Positions 26,493 to 35,473 are shown, numbered from the stretch's first letter. The stretch: 64,000 nucleotides of DNA from Flavobacteriaceae bacterium PS02337 (GCA_029959285.1 JASCOE010000007.1:186001-250000), one strand, 5' to 3'. A program made the numbers and translations. Notes: generated by a model not told the origin, from the letters alone.

Positions 26493-27215
26493 ATGACCGA
26501 TCAGGCGATAAATCTAAATAATCTCTCAGGCATTCCTGATGCTTACCTACAAAGGCTAAAAAAAGTCAGAAATAATTTTTTAGAAACAGACTTCCTAGAT
26601 GACCTAATGGAAGATAGAGAGGTTGCTTTATTGGTGCAAGAAGTAAATGAATTTTGCCTTAATGGCAGGATCAAAGGATTTCATTATACAAGAGCCGTTC
26701 CTGAGCAGATTCTTAAATCGGGACTTACATGCAGGATAGGAGAAGAAATAAGACGCAGTTTCATTAAAGACCATGGACATCTGTTTTCAGATACCGAATT
26801 GCAGATCGTACAGGACAAATGGGACAATCATTTTGACCACAGGCAACAGCAGTCTAGGGATAATTATCTATTTTTCAATTTTACCACATCAGCTCTGTAC
26901 AATGGTGGAGCTGAACCTTTATTGGTAAATTTCGGAGGGGAGCAGATTTACATGCCTTTTTATGAATGCGATAATATTTCAAACATAATAAAGAGTCTGG
27001 GAAGCCCCATGATACTCAAATGTAACCTGGATCCCGGTTATCTAAATACCTTTTATGAATATCCATGGGGAAAGATCGCCGTATCTTCTTATCATTCAAT
27101 GTGTAATCCGGAAGCTTGTAGAGTTGATCAGGATGGTTACCAATCGGTTGATGTACATCCTTCTCAGATAGAGATTCTTCATTATGATAGCCATACGGAT
27201 TTTAGCAGAATTTAG
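26493..27215 (+). CDS. Unknown protein, possible ADP-ribosyltransferase-like fold
   Basis: 240-residue soluble protein. FHYTRAVPEQILKSGL (near residue 63) resembles the His-containing strand-helix opening of DarT/PARP-like ADP-ribosyltransferases, and FFNFTTSALYNGGAEP and LVNFGGEQIYMP could be further core strands. This assignment is tentative: no confirmed catalytic triad was seen. Two short Cys-containing segments (PEACRVDQDG) lie near the C-terminus. It follows the duplicated winged-helix-like gene, so the two may work together as effector and regulator, which is inference. Confidence 0.5.
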   Translation: MTDQAINLNNLSGIPDAYLQRLKKVRNNFLETDFLDDLMEDREVALLVQEVNEFCLNGRIKGFHYTRAVPEQILKSGLTCRIGEEIRRSFIKDHGHLFSDTELQIVQDKWDNHFDHRQQQSRDNYLFFNFTTSALYNGGAEPLLVNFGGEQIYMPFYECDNISNIIKSLGSPMILKCNLDPGYLNTFYEYPWGKIAVSSYHSMCNPEACRVDQDGYQSVDVHPSQIEILHYDSHTDFSRI

Positions 27216-27326
27216 GTTTTCAGAAGCCAGTGATTTTGATTAACCTTGTTCATAACCATTAATTTTTAAAGCAGCCAAGAAAATGGCACTGATGTATAGC
27301 ATATAAATTAACACAAATCATTAAAT

Positions 27327-27845
27327 ATGAAAAAAAGAGCTACGGTATTCATGCTGTTGACACTATCGCTTTTTGTTCCGGAAATTCAAGCCCAAACGCC
27401 AACTGTAACATCGATACAAAATAATCTGGATGAACTTTTTATAAACAAAGACAACCCTTACGGTGAAATCCCGGAAAAGACGGTCGATAATTATCTGAAT
27501 GAAACTTCAAAAATCTACTTTTTTGAAATCGTCTATAACAATAATGTGATTTACAGGGAGGGCATCAAAAAAACAATCCCTCAATCCAGAGATTCCGAAA
27601 CGATGGCTAATCAGTTCAGGTTTAAATACAATAAAATATATCTGGACGCTTCTCTGATCAGCGATTCGGATAAACTAAGACTGCTTGAATCCTATACCAA
27701 TAAGATCATTGATATTTCGGGAAAGAAAATGCTTGCGTTAAACGATTTTGAAATTATTATAATGGACTATAAAAAAAGTAAATATGTTGTAAACAACCCA
27801 TTAGATAATATGATCATTAATATTTACAAAGCTGAGTTCAAGTAA
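27327..27845 (+). CDS. Secreted hypothetical protein
   Basis: 172-residue protein with a clear signal peptide (first 22 residues, ending IQAQ). The remainder is charged and alternates strands and helices. No family recognised. A hairpin follows at 27866-27897. Confidence 0.65.
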   Translation: MKKRATVFMLLTLSLFVPEIQAQTPTVTSIQNNLDELFINKDNPYGEIPEKTVDNYLNETSKIYFFEIVYNNNVIYREGIKKTIPQSRDSETMANQFRFKYNKIYLDASLISDSDKLRLLESYTNKIIDISGKKMLALNDFEIIIMDYKKSKYVVNNPLDNMIINIYKAEFK

Positions 27846-27865
27846 ACAGGAAGATGATCCTATTT

Positions 27866-27897
27866 AAATATAGCTTTCCAAATGGAGGGCTATATTT
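27866..27897. terminator. Hairpin between convergent genes
   Basis: AAATATAGC (27866-27874) pairs with GCTATATTT (27889-27897); a possible terminator for the plus-strand gene ending at 27845. Confidence 0.5.
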
Positions 27898-28016
27898 GTA
27901 GCTATTTACCTTCAGGATATATGATATGGTTTCTGTCAAACCAGACCAGGTAAAATATACCTTTGTAGTGAAAACCGGAAGCCCTTGCTTTCGAGAGAAA
28001 TGTACGAATGTTAAAC

Positions 28017-28409
28017 TCATAAAGTTACAATCTTGTCTATAACTCTCCTAAAATCATCAACATCACAGCCAACCAACAAACAACTAGAAAAACCAATATC
28101 TAAAAGAGTTTTACCTATTTTCTCATTGTCAATATCGCTATGAGAAATCAGTTTGACTGTAGGATATTTAGCTCTTAATTTTTGAAGTTTTGAAATTATC
28201 TGGTTATCATAAAAATCAAGGTCAATGATGCAGACTTCCGGAAGTTCTTTCAAGGAAGCTAACTGAAATAATCCATCTTCGATTGTTTCGGATTGGAATG
28301 TGACTTCAAATCCTGAAGCGGTTAGACCATCAGAGATTAAATCCAATATCGGACTTTTTTCATTGATAAAAGCGAGCGTAATTTTTTGTTGTGCTATACC
28401 AGTTTCCAT
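28017..28409 (-). CDS. Stand-alone receiver-domain-like protein
   Basis: 130-residue protein that is a single response-regulator receiver-like domain without output domain. VCIIDLDFYD near residue 65 is the phosphoacceptor strand, and KLISHSDID is the expected switch strand; the usual N-terminal acidic pair is replaced by NEKS and the conserved C-terminal Lys is not evident, so it may not be phosphorylated. No kinase is adjacent. Such small proteins are common in Bacteroidetes ICEs. Confidence 0.6.
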   Translation of the reverse strand: METGIAQQKITLAFINEKSPILDLISDGLTASGFEVTFQSETIEDGLFQLASLKELPEVCIIDLDFYDNQIISKLQKLRAKYPTVKLISHSDIDNEKIGKTLLDIGFSSCLLVGCDVDDFRRVIDKIVTL

Positions 28410-28719
28410 ATTTATATCAGTATTTAATTAATGGATTGCCTGCACAAAAAAAGAAGCGTAGGCAACTACAACTTACCGATACTGAGGCACTGGTATACCC
28501 GACAACGAATAAGCGAGCGCCCACGCCTATAGCGTGAGCGTTCTTCCTTATCGTCTTGTTGTCTTAAAAATTACCAGTTTTCAGTACCAAGACTTAAAGC
28601 AAAAACACTTTAAGATTTTTATATTTTACTAAGCAAAGATAAGCATGTTGTCTATTATATACAATATTCGACTGTTAAAGAAAGTCAGTTTTGTAAATTT
28701 GTACTAAACAAATCAATAG
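28410..28719. promoter_or_regulatory. Structured divergent intergenic region
   Basis: 310 bases between the divergent receiver and YoaK genes. It contains two stem-loops: TGCCT/AGGCA around 28436-28463 and CGCCCACGC/GCGTGAGCG around 28529-28551 with one mismatch. No gene was found. Confidence 0.4.
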
Positions 28720-29457
28720 ATGTTTAGGCATAGAGGTAAAGGTCGGACATATACACACAATTTGAAATTAGCTTCAATATTATCAGGTGTAGCAGGCATA
28801 GTAAATATTACGGGCGTTCTGGAATTACATACGTTAACAACGAATGTGACAGGACATTTTGCGTTTTTTTCTGAAGAACTTGTTTTAAGAAATTACAAAA
28901 TGGCTGTTGCTTATTTATTCTACATTTTGTTTTTTTTGTTTGGTGCATTCGTATCAAGTCTTATCATGGAATGGGTTTCAAAATACAAACCGCAAATTTC
29001 TTATGTTATACCCATATTCATCGAAATATCTATATTCTTGGCAATTAGCATTTCAGCATTTTTATCACCTAACAAATGTCCTGGATTTTCAATTCTTCTA
29101 TCTTCCTCTCTGCTTTTCGCCATGGGATTACAGAATGCATTGGTGACTAGGGTATCTCAATCTGTGGTGAGAACAACACACTTGACGGGATTATTTACAG
29201 ATTTAGGTATAGAACTGTCTCAACTGTTCTTTTATAGAGATCGTCCAGCAAGGATACAATTAAATAAAAATATATTTTTAAAGCTGGCTATCATATCCTG
29301 TTTCTTTTTGGGATGTATAATAGGAGGATTCTCTTATCCGTATTTTGGTCTGAGAATGCTTGTTCTTCCAGTAGGATTGTTACTTTTTACTCTATGGTAC
29401 GACCGTTTACTATTTCGTTATTATTATCTGAAAAGAAAATTCAGGAGTTATCATTGA
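28720..29457 (+). CDS. YoaK family (DUF1275) membrane protein
   Basis: 245-residue integral membrane protein of the YoaK/DUF1275 family, with about six helices. Family signatures: SGVAGIVNITGVLELHT near residue 23, TNVTGHFAFF near residue 40, and GLQNALVTRVSQSVVRTTHLT near residue 140. Transport substrate unknown. The end overlaps the 3' end of the minus-strand HTH gene by 17 bases. Confidence 0.85.
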   Translation: MFRHRGKGRTYTHNLKLASILSGVAGIVNITGVLELHTLTTNVTGHFAFFSEELVLRNYKMAVAYLFYILFFLFGAFVSSLIMEWVSKYKPQISYVIPIFIEISIFLAISISAFLSPNKCPGFSILLSSSLLFAMGLQNALVTRVSQSVVRTTHLTGLFTDLGIELSQLFFYRDRPARIQLNKNIFLKLAIISCFFLGCIIGGFSYPYFGLRMLVLPVGLLLFTLWYDRLLFRYYYLKRKFRSYH

Positions 29458-29749
29458 TAGAAGTTTTTCCGGTGTAATGCTTTTCTAATTCCAAAAAAAG
29501 ATCTGATTCCTTATAAAGGATCTTGCCTCCAATCTGTATGTACGGCAAAATATGATCATCCCTGTATTGTTGTAGCGTTCTTTTGCTGATATGGAGCAGT
29601 CTGCATATATCTTCGCCTGAAAGATAAATCTCTCCGTTCATTACCGGACGATAGTTTTTCAGAATGTCTTCGATTCGACTTCGCAATTGTGCTACCATTT
29701 CCTGTTGTTGGATGATTTCCAGGGTTTCATTCGTCAGTAAATCCATCAT
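29441..29749 (-). CDS. Helix-turn-helix (excisionase-like) protein
   Basis: About 102 residues from the internal ATG at 29749 (an open frame extends to 29794). A helical N-terminus is followed by ISGEDICRLLHISKRTLQQYRD-like sequence (here YLSGEDICRLLHISKRTLQ) and QIGGKILYKESDL, the MerR-like winged-helix fold of excisionases and CTnDOT Xis-type proteins. It overlaps the next upstream paralogue by about 23 bases. Likely controls excision or transfer. Confidence 0.8.
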   Translation of the reverse strand: MMDLLTNETLEIIQQQEMVAQLRSRIEDILKNYRPVMNGEIYLSGEDICRLLHISKRTLQQYRDDHILPYIQIGGKILYKESDLFLELEKHYTGKTSINDNS

Positions 29750-30110
29750 TATAGGTATTGTACGGCTGACCGGCTTGTAGTAAAGCCTGAACATCCGAAA
29801 GTTTAAAATAATTTTTTCTATTCAGCCTGGAATAAGGTAACAATCCTTTGTCCTTATAAGTCTGTAAACTACGTTTCGTAATACCCAGCATCAGGCATAC
29901 CTCCTGGTTATCCAGCCATTTCTCTTCCCTGAAAATAGGGGTGTATTTTCGGGTTGTGTTTTCAGTCAGTTCTAAAAGATCCTTCAACTCATTATTCAAA
30001 CTGTCCAATGCGGATTTTTGTATTGCAATTACTTCCATATGATGCTCAATTTTTCTGTCGAAATCGAATTTACAAAGCCTGATTTTGGAATAGATATAAG
30101 TGGAAGTCAT
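29727..30110 (-). CDS. Helix-turn-helix (excisionase-like) protein, paralogue
   Basis: 127-residue protein; the ATG at 30038 (MEVIAIQKS) is the more typical start for this family, giving about 103 residues. WLDNQEVCLMLGITKRSLQ followed by GLLPYSRLNRKNYFKLSDVQ forms the MerR-like helix-turn-helix and wing. It is paralogous to, overlapping and probably translationally coupled with the gene at 29441-29749. Tandem pairs of this kind are typical of Bacteroidetes ICEs. Confidence 0.8.
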   Translation of the reverse strand: MTSTYIYSKIRLCKFDFDRKIEHHMEVIAIQKSALDSLNNELKDLLELTENTTRKYTPIFREEKWLDNQEVCLMLGITKRSLQTYKDKGLLPYSRLNRKNYFKLSDVQALLQAGQPYNTYNDGFTDE

Positions 30111-30160
30111 TGGCTTTGAAAGGTAGTGTTTGTCTTTATCGCATTCAGTATTGACATAAA

Positions 30161-30186
30161 AAAAGCCCCGTATATATACGGAGCCA
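30161..30186 (-). terminator. Intrinsic terminator after the aspartoacylase-like gene
   Basis: GGCTCCGTA-TATA-TACGGGGCT on the minus strand, followed by a T-run (seen as the A-run at 30156-30164), terminates the gene ending at 30207. Confidence 0.75.
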
Positions 30187-30206
30187 TAAAATGGATTTGG
30201 GTTTGG

Positions 30207-31265
30207 TTAAAAACCTTCTTTGACCTGAAAGCCTATACAAAACAATGTTTCTCCTTTATTTACCGGAGGTGTACCAACTTTGTAAAGTACAGTACCACTT
30301 TCGGGAGCCACTATTTTTTGGATTTCTTTCCCGAAAATATCGGTAATATATCCAATTTCTGCATCTTTTTTAACCTTATCACCTGCTTTTACATTGCTGT
30401 AAAAAATACCTTGAACCGGAACCGACACGTATGCCTGTCTGTTGTAATGGATCTTTGCTGACTGAACAGGTTTCACCTGCTTATTTTCGTACATTTTCAA
30501 CTCAGTCATCATCCTGTAGATACCATCTTTGGTCATCGAGATTTCTGACTTACTCCAGTTTCCCAATTTCCCGATTTCTATACTCAGTGCGGTGATACCC
30601 TGTCTTACCGCCTGTTTAAAAGCATACATTGCGGGTTTGTCTGCAGGTAGTATGTAGGGATAGGAAACAACCGTATCAAACCCACTTATTTCGCTTAATC
30701 TTGATGCCAGTTCCGTTTGCTGCTTGAATTCTTTGTTCTCGTAATAGCACATAAAGGGAATTAGGTCTTCGCCTACGTCCCCTCCATGCATATCCAATAA
30801 AACATCGGTGACTGCAAACACTTCTTTTGTCATCCAGTCAGCCATAACTTCAGTAATGGTTCCGTCGGCACTTCCGGGGAAAACCCGGTTAAGGTTGAGA
30901 TTATCCAATGGATTTATAAAAGGTGTACGCTTATAAAAAGACTGTACATTAACAATCGGTATAATGATCAGGTTCCCTTTTAACTTGCGTGGATCGATTT
31001 CCTTTCGAAGTTCTAAGAGAGACATTATCGTAGGATACTCCATTCCATGTATGCCTGCAATAATTGTAAATGTAGGCCCTTTTTCAGCTCCGTTGATAAT
31101 TGTTACAGGTATATCTACTGAAACGTTGTCGGTTGTACTTACTTTAAAAACGGTGTCTTTAACCACCGATTTTTCACCTTTTATTATTTTTTCCAATGTT
31201 TGTTTTTGAGCCTGGGCTGCCTGAAATAAAAATAATACGAATATTAAAAATGATAATCTTTTCAT
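30207..31265 (-). CDS. Succinylglutamate desuccinylase/aspartoacylase family protein, exported
   Basis: About 352 residues from ATG 31265 (an alternative ATG at 31271 adds two). A signal peptide precedes an M14-type zinc amidohydrolase domain: AGIHGMEYPTI near residue 75 gives the His and Glu ligands, and DMHGGDVGEDL near residue 160 supports the family. The C-terminal beta-sandwich (VPVQGIFYSNVKAGDKVKK) is usual in these proteins. It should cleave an N-acyl amide in the periplasm. Role on the ICE unknown. Confidence 0.85.
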   Translation of the reverse strand: MKRLSFLIFVLFLFQAAQAQKQTLEKIIKGEKSVVKDTVFKVSTTDNVSVDIPVTIINGAEKGPTFTIIAGIHGMEYPTIMSLLELRKEIDPRKLKGNLIIIPIVNVQSFYKRTPFINPLDNLNLNRVFPGSADGTITEVMADWMTKEVFAVTDVLLDMHGGDVGEDLIPFMCYYENKEFKQQTELASRLSEISGFDTVVSYPYILPADKPAMYAFKQAVRQGITALSIEIGKLGNWSKSEISMTKDGIYRMMTELKMYENKQVKPVQSAKIHYNRQAYVSVPVQGIFYSNVKAGDKVKKDAEIGYITDIFGKEIQKIVAPESGTVLYKVGTPPVNKGETLFCIGFQVKEGF

Positions 31266-31336
31266 GTACACTTTAACTAATGCAATTATGTTGCAAATAT
31301 AGCGAAGTCAGCAAAGACAGGCAAACTATGTTCCCG

Positions 31337-32494
31337 CTATTTCTTCATCATCTCTTCCTTCAGATTATCTCCCTCGTTTCCACGGAAGAAACGTTTCCTG
31401 AAATACAGGCTCAGATGCACCAGGCTGATCAGGACAGGAACCTCCACAAGGGGGCCGATTGCCGTGGCAAAGGCTACAGGCGAAGCAATGCCGAATACAG
31501 AAATACCCACGGCAATAGCCAGCTCAAAATTATTGCCCGAAGCTGTAAATGCTAATGTTGCACTTCTGCGGTAATCAACTCCCATACGGTGTGTTATAAA
31601 AAAACTGACCAAAAACATGATTACAAAATAAGCCGACATAGGCAGTGCAATCCAAAGTACATCGAGAGGCTGCGTGAGCATTCTTTCTCCCTGAAGGCTG
31701 AACATGACAAAAATTGTAAAAATCAATGCAATTACAGCAAGTGGGGCTATTTTAGGTAAATACGTATTTTCATACCATTCGTTCCCTTTTGCTTTTACGA
31801 GAAATATCCGTCCGAAAATGCCCAATGCGAAAGGTATGCCCAAATAGATCAGCACACTGTTGAAGAGTTCTTTGAACTCTACATCTACGATAGTACCTTC
31901 CATTCCAAAATATGGGGGCAGTACTGAAATGAAAATCCATGCATAGAAGCCAAATGTGATGATCTGGAAAATACTGTTCAATGCTACAAAAGCAGCACCA
32001 TATTCGCTGCTGCCACCTGCCAGACGGTTCCAGATTAGAACCATAGCCACGCAACGGGCTATCCCAACAAGTAAAAGACCTGCCATATAAAGTGCCCAAC
32101 GGTCATCGGGGCCGATAAATGTAGGAGCTATATAGGCGAAGAAACCAATGGCAAGGGCAAACATAATCAGGGGACCGACAATCCAATTCAGTAGAAGAGA
32201 AAGCCAAAGGGCTTTTGTATCCTTAAATACTTTCGGAAGCAACTCAAATCGTACCTCGGCCAAAGGCGGGTACATCATAAGAATAAGCCCGAATGCAAGC
32301 AGAAGATTGGTATGTCCTGCAACTGTAAAAGTTTCGTTTATGGCTTCCGCGGAAGACTGGAAGAAGTGGCTGACACCTGCACCGAGCAGCATTGCCAGAA
32401 AAATCCATACGGTCAGGTATCTATCTAATATCGAAATATCATTTGACACAGTTTCGGGTTCACAGCCCGCTGTGGAGCATCCTTGTTTCGTCAT
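31337..32494 (-). CDS. arsB: ACR3 family arsenite efflux transporter
   Basis: 385-residue inner-membrane transporter of the ACR3 family with ten helices. The family signature GIARCVAMVLIWN (near residue 145) contains the essential Cys, and the FTASGNNFELAIAV helix is intact. It extrudes arsenite. The N-terminal Cys-containing segment (TKQGCSTAGCEPE) is typical of Bacteroidetes versions. It is divergent from a MerR regulator gene and has a MerR-type promoter. No arsR, arsC or arsM gene is present in this module. Confidence 0.93.
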   Translation of the reverse strand: MTKQGCSTAGCEPETVSNDISILDRYLTVWIFLAMLLGAGVSHFFQSSAEAINETFTVAGHTNLLLAFGLILMMYPPLAEVRFELLPKVFKDTKALWLSLLLNWIVGPLIMFALAIGFFAYIAPTFIGPDDRWALYMAGLLLVGIARCVAMVLIWNRLAGGSSEYGAAFVALNSIFQIITFGFYAWIFISVLPPYFGMEGTIVDVEFKELFNSVLIYLGIPFALGIFGRIFLVKAKGNEWYENTYLPKIAPLAVIALIFTIFVMFSLQGERMLTQPLDVLWIALPMSAYFVIMFLVSFFITHRMGVDYRRSATLAFTASGNNFELAIAVGISVFGIASPVAFATAIGPLVEVPVLISLVHLSLYFRKRFFRGNEGDNLKEEMMKK

Positions 32495-32521
32495 TTTCTT
32501 TGTATTTTTTTAATGTGTTAT

Positions 32522-32595
32522 AGTGGACTAATTCCTGCTAGTTATATTTAATTATCTTTGCAAAGATAAACGTTGGAGTGTAGTCCACTGTCAAG
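32522..32595. promoter_or_regulatory. Divergent arsB/MerR promoter with MerR-type operator
   Basis: TTATCTTTGCAAAGATAA (32552-32569) is a perfect palindrome placing a TATCTTTG -7 element on each strand. On the minus strand CTTGAC (32595-32590) and the -7 element (32568-32561) are 21 bases apart, an overlong spacer filled by GTGGACTACACTCCAAC, a dyad-like MerR operator. A related AGTGGACTAATTCC lies on the plus strand at 32522-32535. Confidence 0.7.
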
Positions 32596-32622
32596 TAAAA
32601 AGAGAGATTAATTTTATCAGAT

Positions 32623-33030
32623 ATGTTAATAGGCGAATTATCAGAGCGTACAGGGCTTTCCAAAGACACCATCCGGTTTTATGAAAAACAGGGTTTGATT
32701 ACCGTTGACAGAAAAGAGCGGAGGCAGAACAACTATAAAGAATATTCGGAAGAAACTTTTCAACGGCTCATGTCTATCAAGTGGATCAAAAACATGGGGT
32801 TCACATTAAACGAAGTATCAGAAGTGCTCGATATGATAGATGCCAACGAAGCAACCTGCCAGAACATCGCAGATAAGATTGCAGAAAAGGTGAACCGCAT
32901 TGATAACAAAATCAAAGAGTTACTGCAAGTCCGTACGATGTTGCTAAATGGTCTTAAAACCTGTTGCAGTACTTCTAATACAAACGTTTCCAATGAAAAT
33001 TGCTGTCCAATAATTGTCCCCAAAGACTAA
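32623..33030 (+). CDS. MerR-family metal-sensing regulator
   Basis: 135-residue MerR regulator: winged helix LIGELSERTGLSKDTIRFYEKQG (residues about 2-25, shown without the full run), Arg/Tyr-rich second helix pair, dimerising coiled coil (about 80-115), and a C-terminal Cys-rich tail with two CC pairs (TCCSTS and NCCP). The vicinal Cys pairs plus CQN near residue 85 suggest thiophilic metal(loid) sensing. It probably acts as activator by untwisting the overlong-spacer promoters upstream of arsB and of the 34994 gene. Confidence 0.88.
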   Translation: MLIGELSERTGLSKDTIRFYEKQGLITVDRKERRQNNYKEYSEETFQRLMSIKWIKNMGFTLNEVSEVLDMIDANEATCQNIADKIAEKVNRIDNKIKELLQVRTMLLNGLKTCCSTSNTNVSNENCCPIIVPKD

Positions 33031-33051
33031 ATAATCCCTGGGGACATTACA

Positions 33052-34929
33052 TCAATCTTTGCTTCCCCTACGGTTTTTCCAATTGAAAAATATAATAATA
33101 GCAAGTATTAAAATCTGTGCCGAGAGGGTTTGTACATTTGGATAAATCCCCAGCAGGTCTATTTGTGGTATAAAGCCAACAGGCGTAATAGGGACGTAAC
33201 CTGCTTCTTGAAACGCCATAATTCCCTTACCTGCCAATACCACTGCCAATACAGCCACCATATAGGATGCCAGTTTGAAGAATTTTCCAATCGGGAGCTT
33301 TTTAGTAAACTTCAGGAAGACAAATGTGATAGCGGCTACGATAACCACTGAAGTAAGCACTGCCCAGTTAATAGCAGAACCTGCAACTTCGGGATTGTTC
33401 AGCTTCAATGAAGAAAGGAACAGAACCACCTCAAAGGCTTCCCTGAAAACAACTATAAAAGCGAAAATAAATAAGCCCATCCAGTTACCTGTTTCTGAAA
33501 TACGGTTTATACGGGTTTTAACAAAGTGCGTCCACTTCGATATCTCGGAATGGGAATGAAGCCATATACCGGCAAAGAGCAATACCAGAACAGCTACAAT
33601 AGCTCCAATACCTTCCATTAGCTCACGCGAAGCTCCACTTAGATTGATCAGGCTGTCTACAAAAAACCAGCCTGCTATACCAATAAGCACAGCAAGCAAC
33701 CAACCAGAATGCACTGCCACAACTGCTTTTTTAACTTTCATTGGTCTCAAAACGCTTAAAATGATGAGGATGATCAACAGTGCTTCCAATGCTTCCCTTA
33801 TTAATATGGACAAGGCAGAACCGTAAATAAAAGCGAAGGAATAGTCTTTTTCAGACAATATTTTTTTTGCTGAAATGATTTCTTCTTTAAGCGTGTTGTA
33901 ATACTTTTCTGCATTTTCTTTATCCTTATTCTGAAGAGCCTTTCGGTAAGCGATCATGTCCCGTTCGATATCTCTTACCAAAGAAGGCGACGAGGCACTC
34001 AGCAGGTTTTCTACAAGCTCTATACCTTCGAGATAGGAAGTTAAAGCCAGTTTCTCAGCCTGTTTATTGTCTCCGTTCTGGAAAACGGCATAAGAAAGAT
34101 TCAGATTTTCCATGGCCACGTCCAAGGGATCAGGTCTTTCGGGTTCATAGTGGCGAAGCTGCCCTACTGTAACTTTTTCCTGTGATTTATCCAGAAATCT
34201 TTGGAGCTCATCATCATTCCATTTGCTGATACTGTCCAGATGTAACCGGTTGGGAAATTTGATTTTTGCATTATCCTTATCGTGTTTAAGCGATAAGATA
34301 TAAAAAGAAAGATCCCAGATTTCACTTTCGGACAAGTGGTCATAAGAAACCATTCCTGTCCCCTCAATACCCAGTTTGATAACATTATATGCCTGGAGCG
34401 GAGATATTTCGGCTTCGTGAAAATTAGTGGGAGACGGATCTAGTGCTTTACCGGCCGGTCCGTCACCAAAACCTTTGTTCCCATGACAGGAAACACAGTT
34501 GGCCTGAAATAAAACAGCTCCATTTTTTAAAGACGGATAGCGATCAGGTGTAATCTTCAGTAATCCCAGATCAAGAATTCTGTTCTTGGTGTTTAAGGCA
34601 ATTTCTGAAATTTTTTCCTTTTCCTTTTTATGGGCTATGGATTGTTGCAATTCCAATAAAGAGGTTTGCAGTTCATTGAACTTATTGTTATTGATTGCGG
34701 GTGATAACTCTTTTTGCAGTACAATGCTTTTTTCGGCAAATTCGGTCATTTCGGCGAATTCAAATTCATTGACCACTTTACCAGCCTCCACAGCTGCCGG
34801 ATAATCTTTTGATATGTAATCTAATAAGGTTACTAAAGTGCGTAAGTCTTTATCTCTTTCGGCGGTCTGCGAAAATGCCTGGGATGTCCCAAGAAAGAAG
34901 AAAAGAAAATAAATATAAATTTTGTTCAT
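33052..34929 (-). CDS. FTR1-family permease fused to a cytochrome c domain
   Basis: 625-residue protein with, in order, a signal peptide (ending SQAF), a helical domain, a cytochrome c domain (CVSCHGNKGFGDGPAGKAL, heme-binding CxxCH near residue 147), a helical domain and a C-terminal FTR1 membrane domain of about seven helices. FTR1 REGLE-type motifs appear as IREALEALLI (near residue 378) and FREAFEVVLF (near residue 490). FTR1 permeases transport iron coupled to oxidation. Here it lies inside an arsenic module, so transport of another ion is possible. Confidence 0.9.
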   Translation of the reverse strand: MNKIYIYFLFFFLGTSQAFSQTAERDKDLRTLVTLLDYISKDYPAAVEAGKVVNEFEFAEMTEFAEKSIVLQKELSPAINNNKFNELQTSLLELQQSIAHKKEKEKISEIALNTKNRILDLGLLKITPDRYPSLKNGAVLFQANCVSCHGNKGFGDGPAGKALDPSPTNFHEAEISPLQAYNVIKLGIEGTGMVSYDHLSESEIWDLSFYILSLKHDKDNAKIKFPNRLHLDSISKWNDDELQRFLDKSQEKVTVGQLRHYEPERPDPLDVAMENLNLSYAVFQNGDNKQAEKLALTSYLEGIELVENLLSASSPSLVRDIERDMIAYRKALQNKDKENAEKYYNTLKEEIISAKKILSEKDYSFAFIYGSALSILIREALEALLIILIILSVLRPMKVKKAVVAVHSGWLLAVLIGIAGWFFVDSLINLSGASRELMEGIGAIVAVLVLLFAGIWLHSHSEISKWTHFVKTRINRISETGNWMGLFIFAFIVVFREAFEVVLFLSSLKLNNPEVAGSAINWAVLTSVVIVAAITFVFLKFTKKLPIGKFFKLASYMVAVLAVVLAGKGIMAFQEAGYVPITPVGFIPQIDLLGIYPNVQTLSAQILILAIIIFFNWKNRRGSKD

Positions 34930-34944
34930 TCAAATTTTAGATAG

Positions 34945-34959
34945 TGACATATATAGTCA
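34945..34959 (-). promoter_or_regulatory. Possible weak MerR site before the FTR1 gene
   Basis: TGACATATATAGTCA, an imperfect dyad sharing TATAGTCAA with the site at 35484-35503, lies 16 bases before the FTR1 start. No standard -7 element is spaced correctly, so this is tentative. Confidence 0.3.
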
Positions 34960-34993
34960 ATTAATAGCTTTTCGTGTATTATAGAACGTATTT

Positions 34994-35443
34994 TTAAAAA
35001 TCCAGTTCAGCAGTTATAAATTCTTTCACACCATCTGCCCCTGTTAGCTCCAGCCAGGCTTCGCTTTTATCTCCGCTTACAGACATTGCAAATGTGAAAA
35101 AGTCACAGCAGTTTCTTTCTGTTTTGATAAACTCTGTCAGTTCATCCAATACCTTATCATCTCCCGAAAATTTATAAGCAAAACCATTTTTAAGTTCCTT
35201 TTTTTCAATTACCTGACCCTTTAAGCTTGCAATAGCGGTTTCTTTTCTTCTTTGCAGCTCAGGACTCGTCAGTTTGCAGGACATCTGTTCTGACTTATTT
35301 TTGGCATTGCAGTCGTTGCTGCACACCGTTTTCTCCGCTTGTTTCATAGTAGTTTTTTTTAAGTGATTCTGTGCATAACCACATGTTGCCAGCAATGAAA
35401 ACACCAAGGTTATTGCTGCCGTTTTATATGTTTTGTTCAACAT
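34994..35443 (-). CDS. Secreted Cys-rich metal-response protein
   Basis: 149-residue protein with a signal peptide (first 24 residues, ending CGYAQ). A Cys cluster follows (TVCSNDCNAKNKSEQMSCKL) and a conserved C-terminal module with TERNCCDFFTFAMSV and AWLELTGADGVKEFI. The CC-x-FFTF motif followed by the TGADGVKEFI motif is found in small proteins of metal-resistance loci. It may bind thiophilic metals in the periplasm. Its promoter matches that of arsB, so both should be controlled by the MerR protein. Confidence 0.7.
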   Translation of the reverse strand: MLNKTYKTAAITLVFSLLATCGYAQNHLKKTTMKQAEKTVCSNDCNAKNKSEQMSCKLTSPELQRRKETAIASLKGQVIEKKELKNGFAYKFSGDDKVLDELTEFIKTERNCCDFFTFAMSVSGDKSEAWLELTGADGVKEFITAELDF

Positions 35444-35473
35444 TTTCTATTATTTTTTAAAGATTTGCATACG

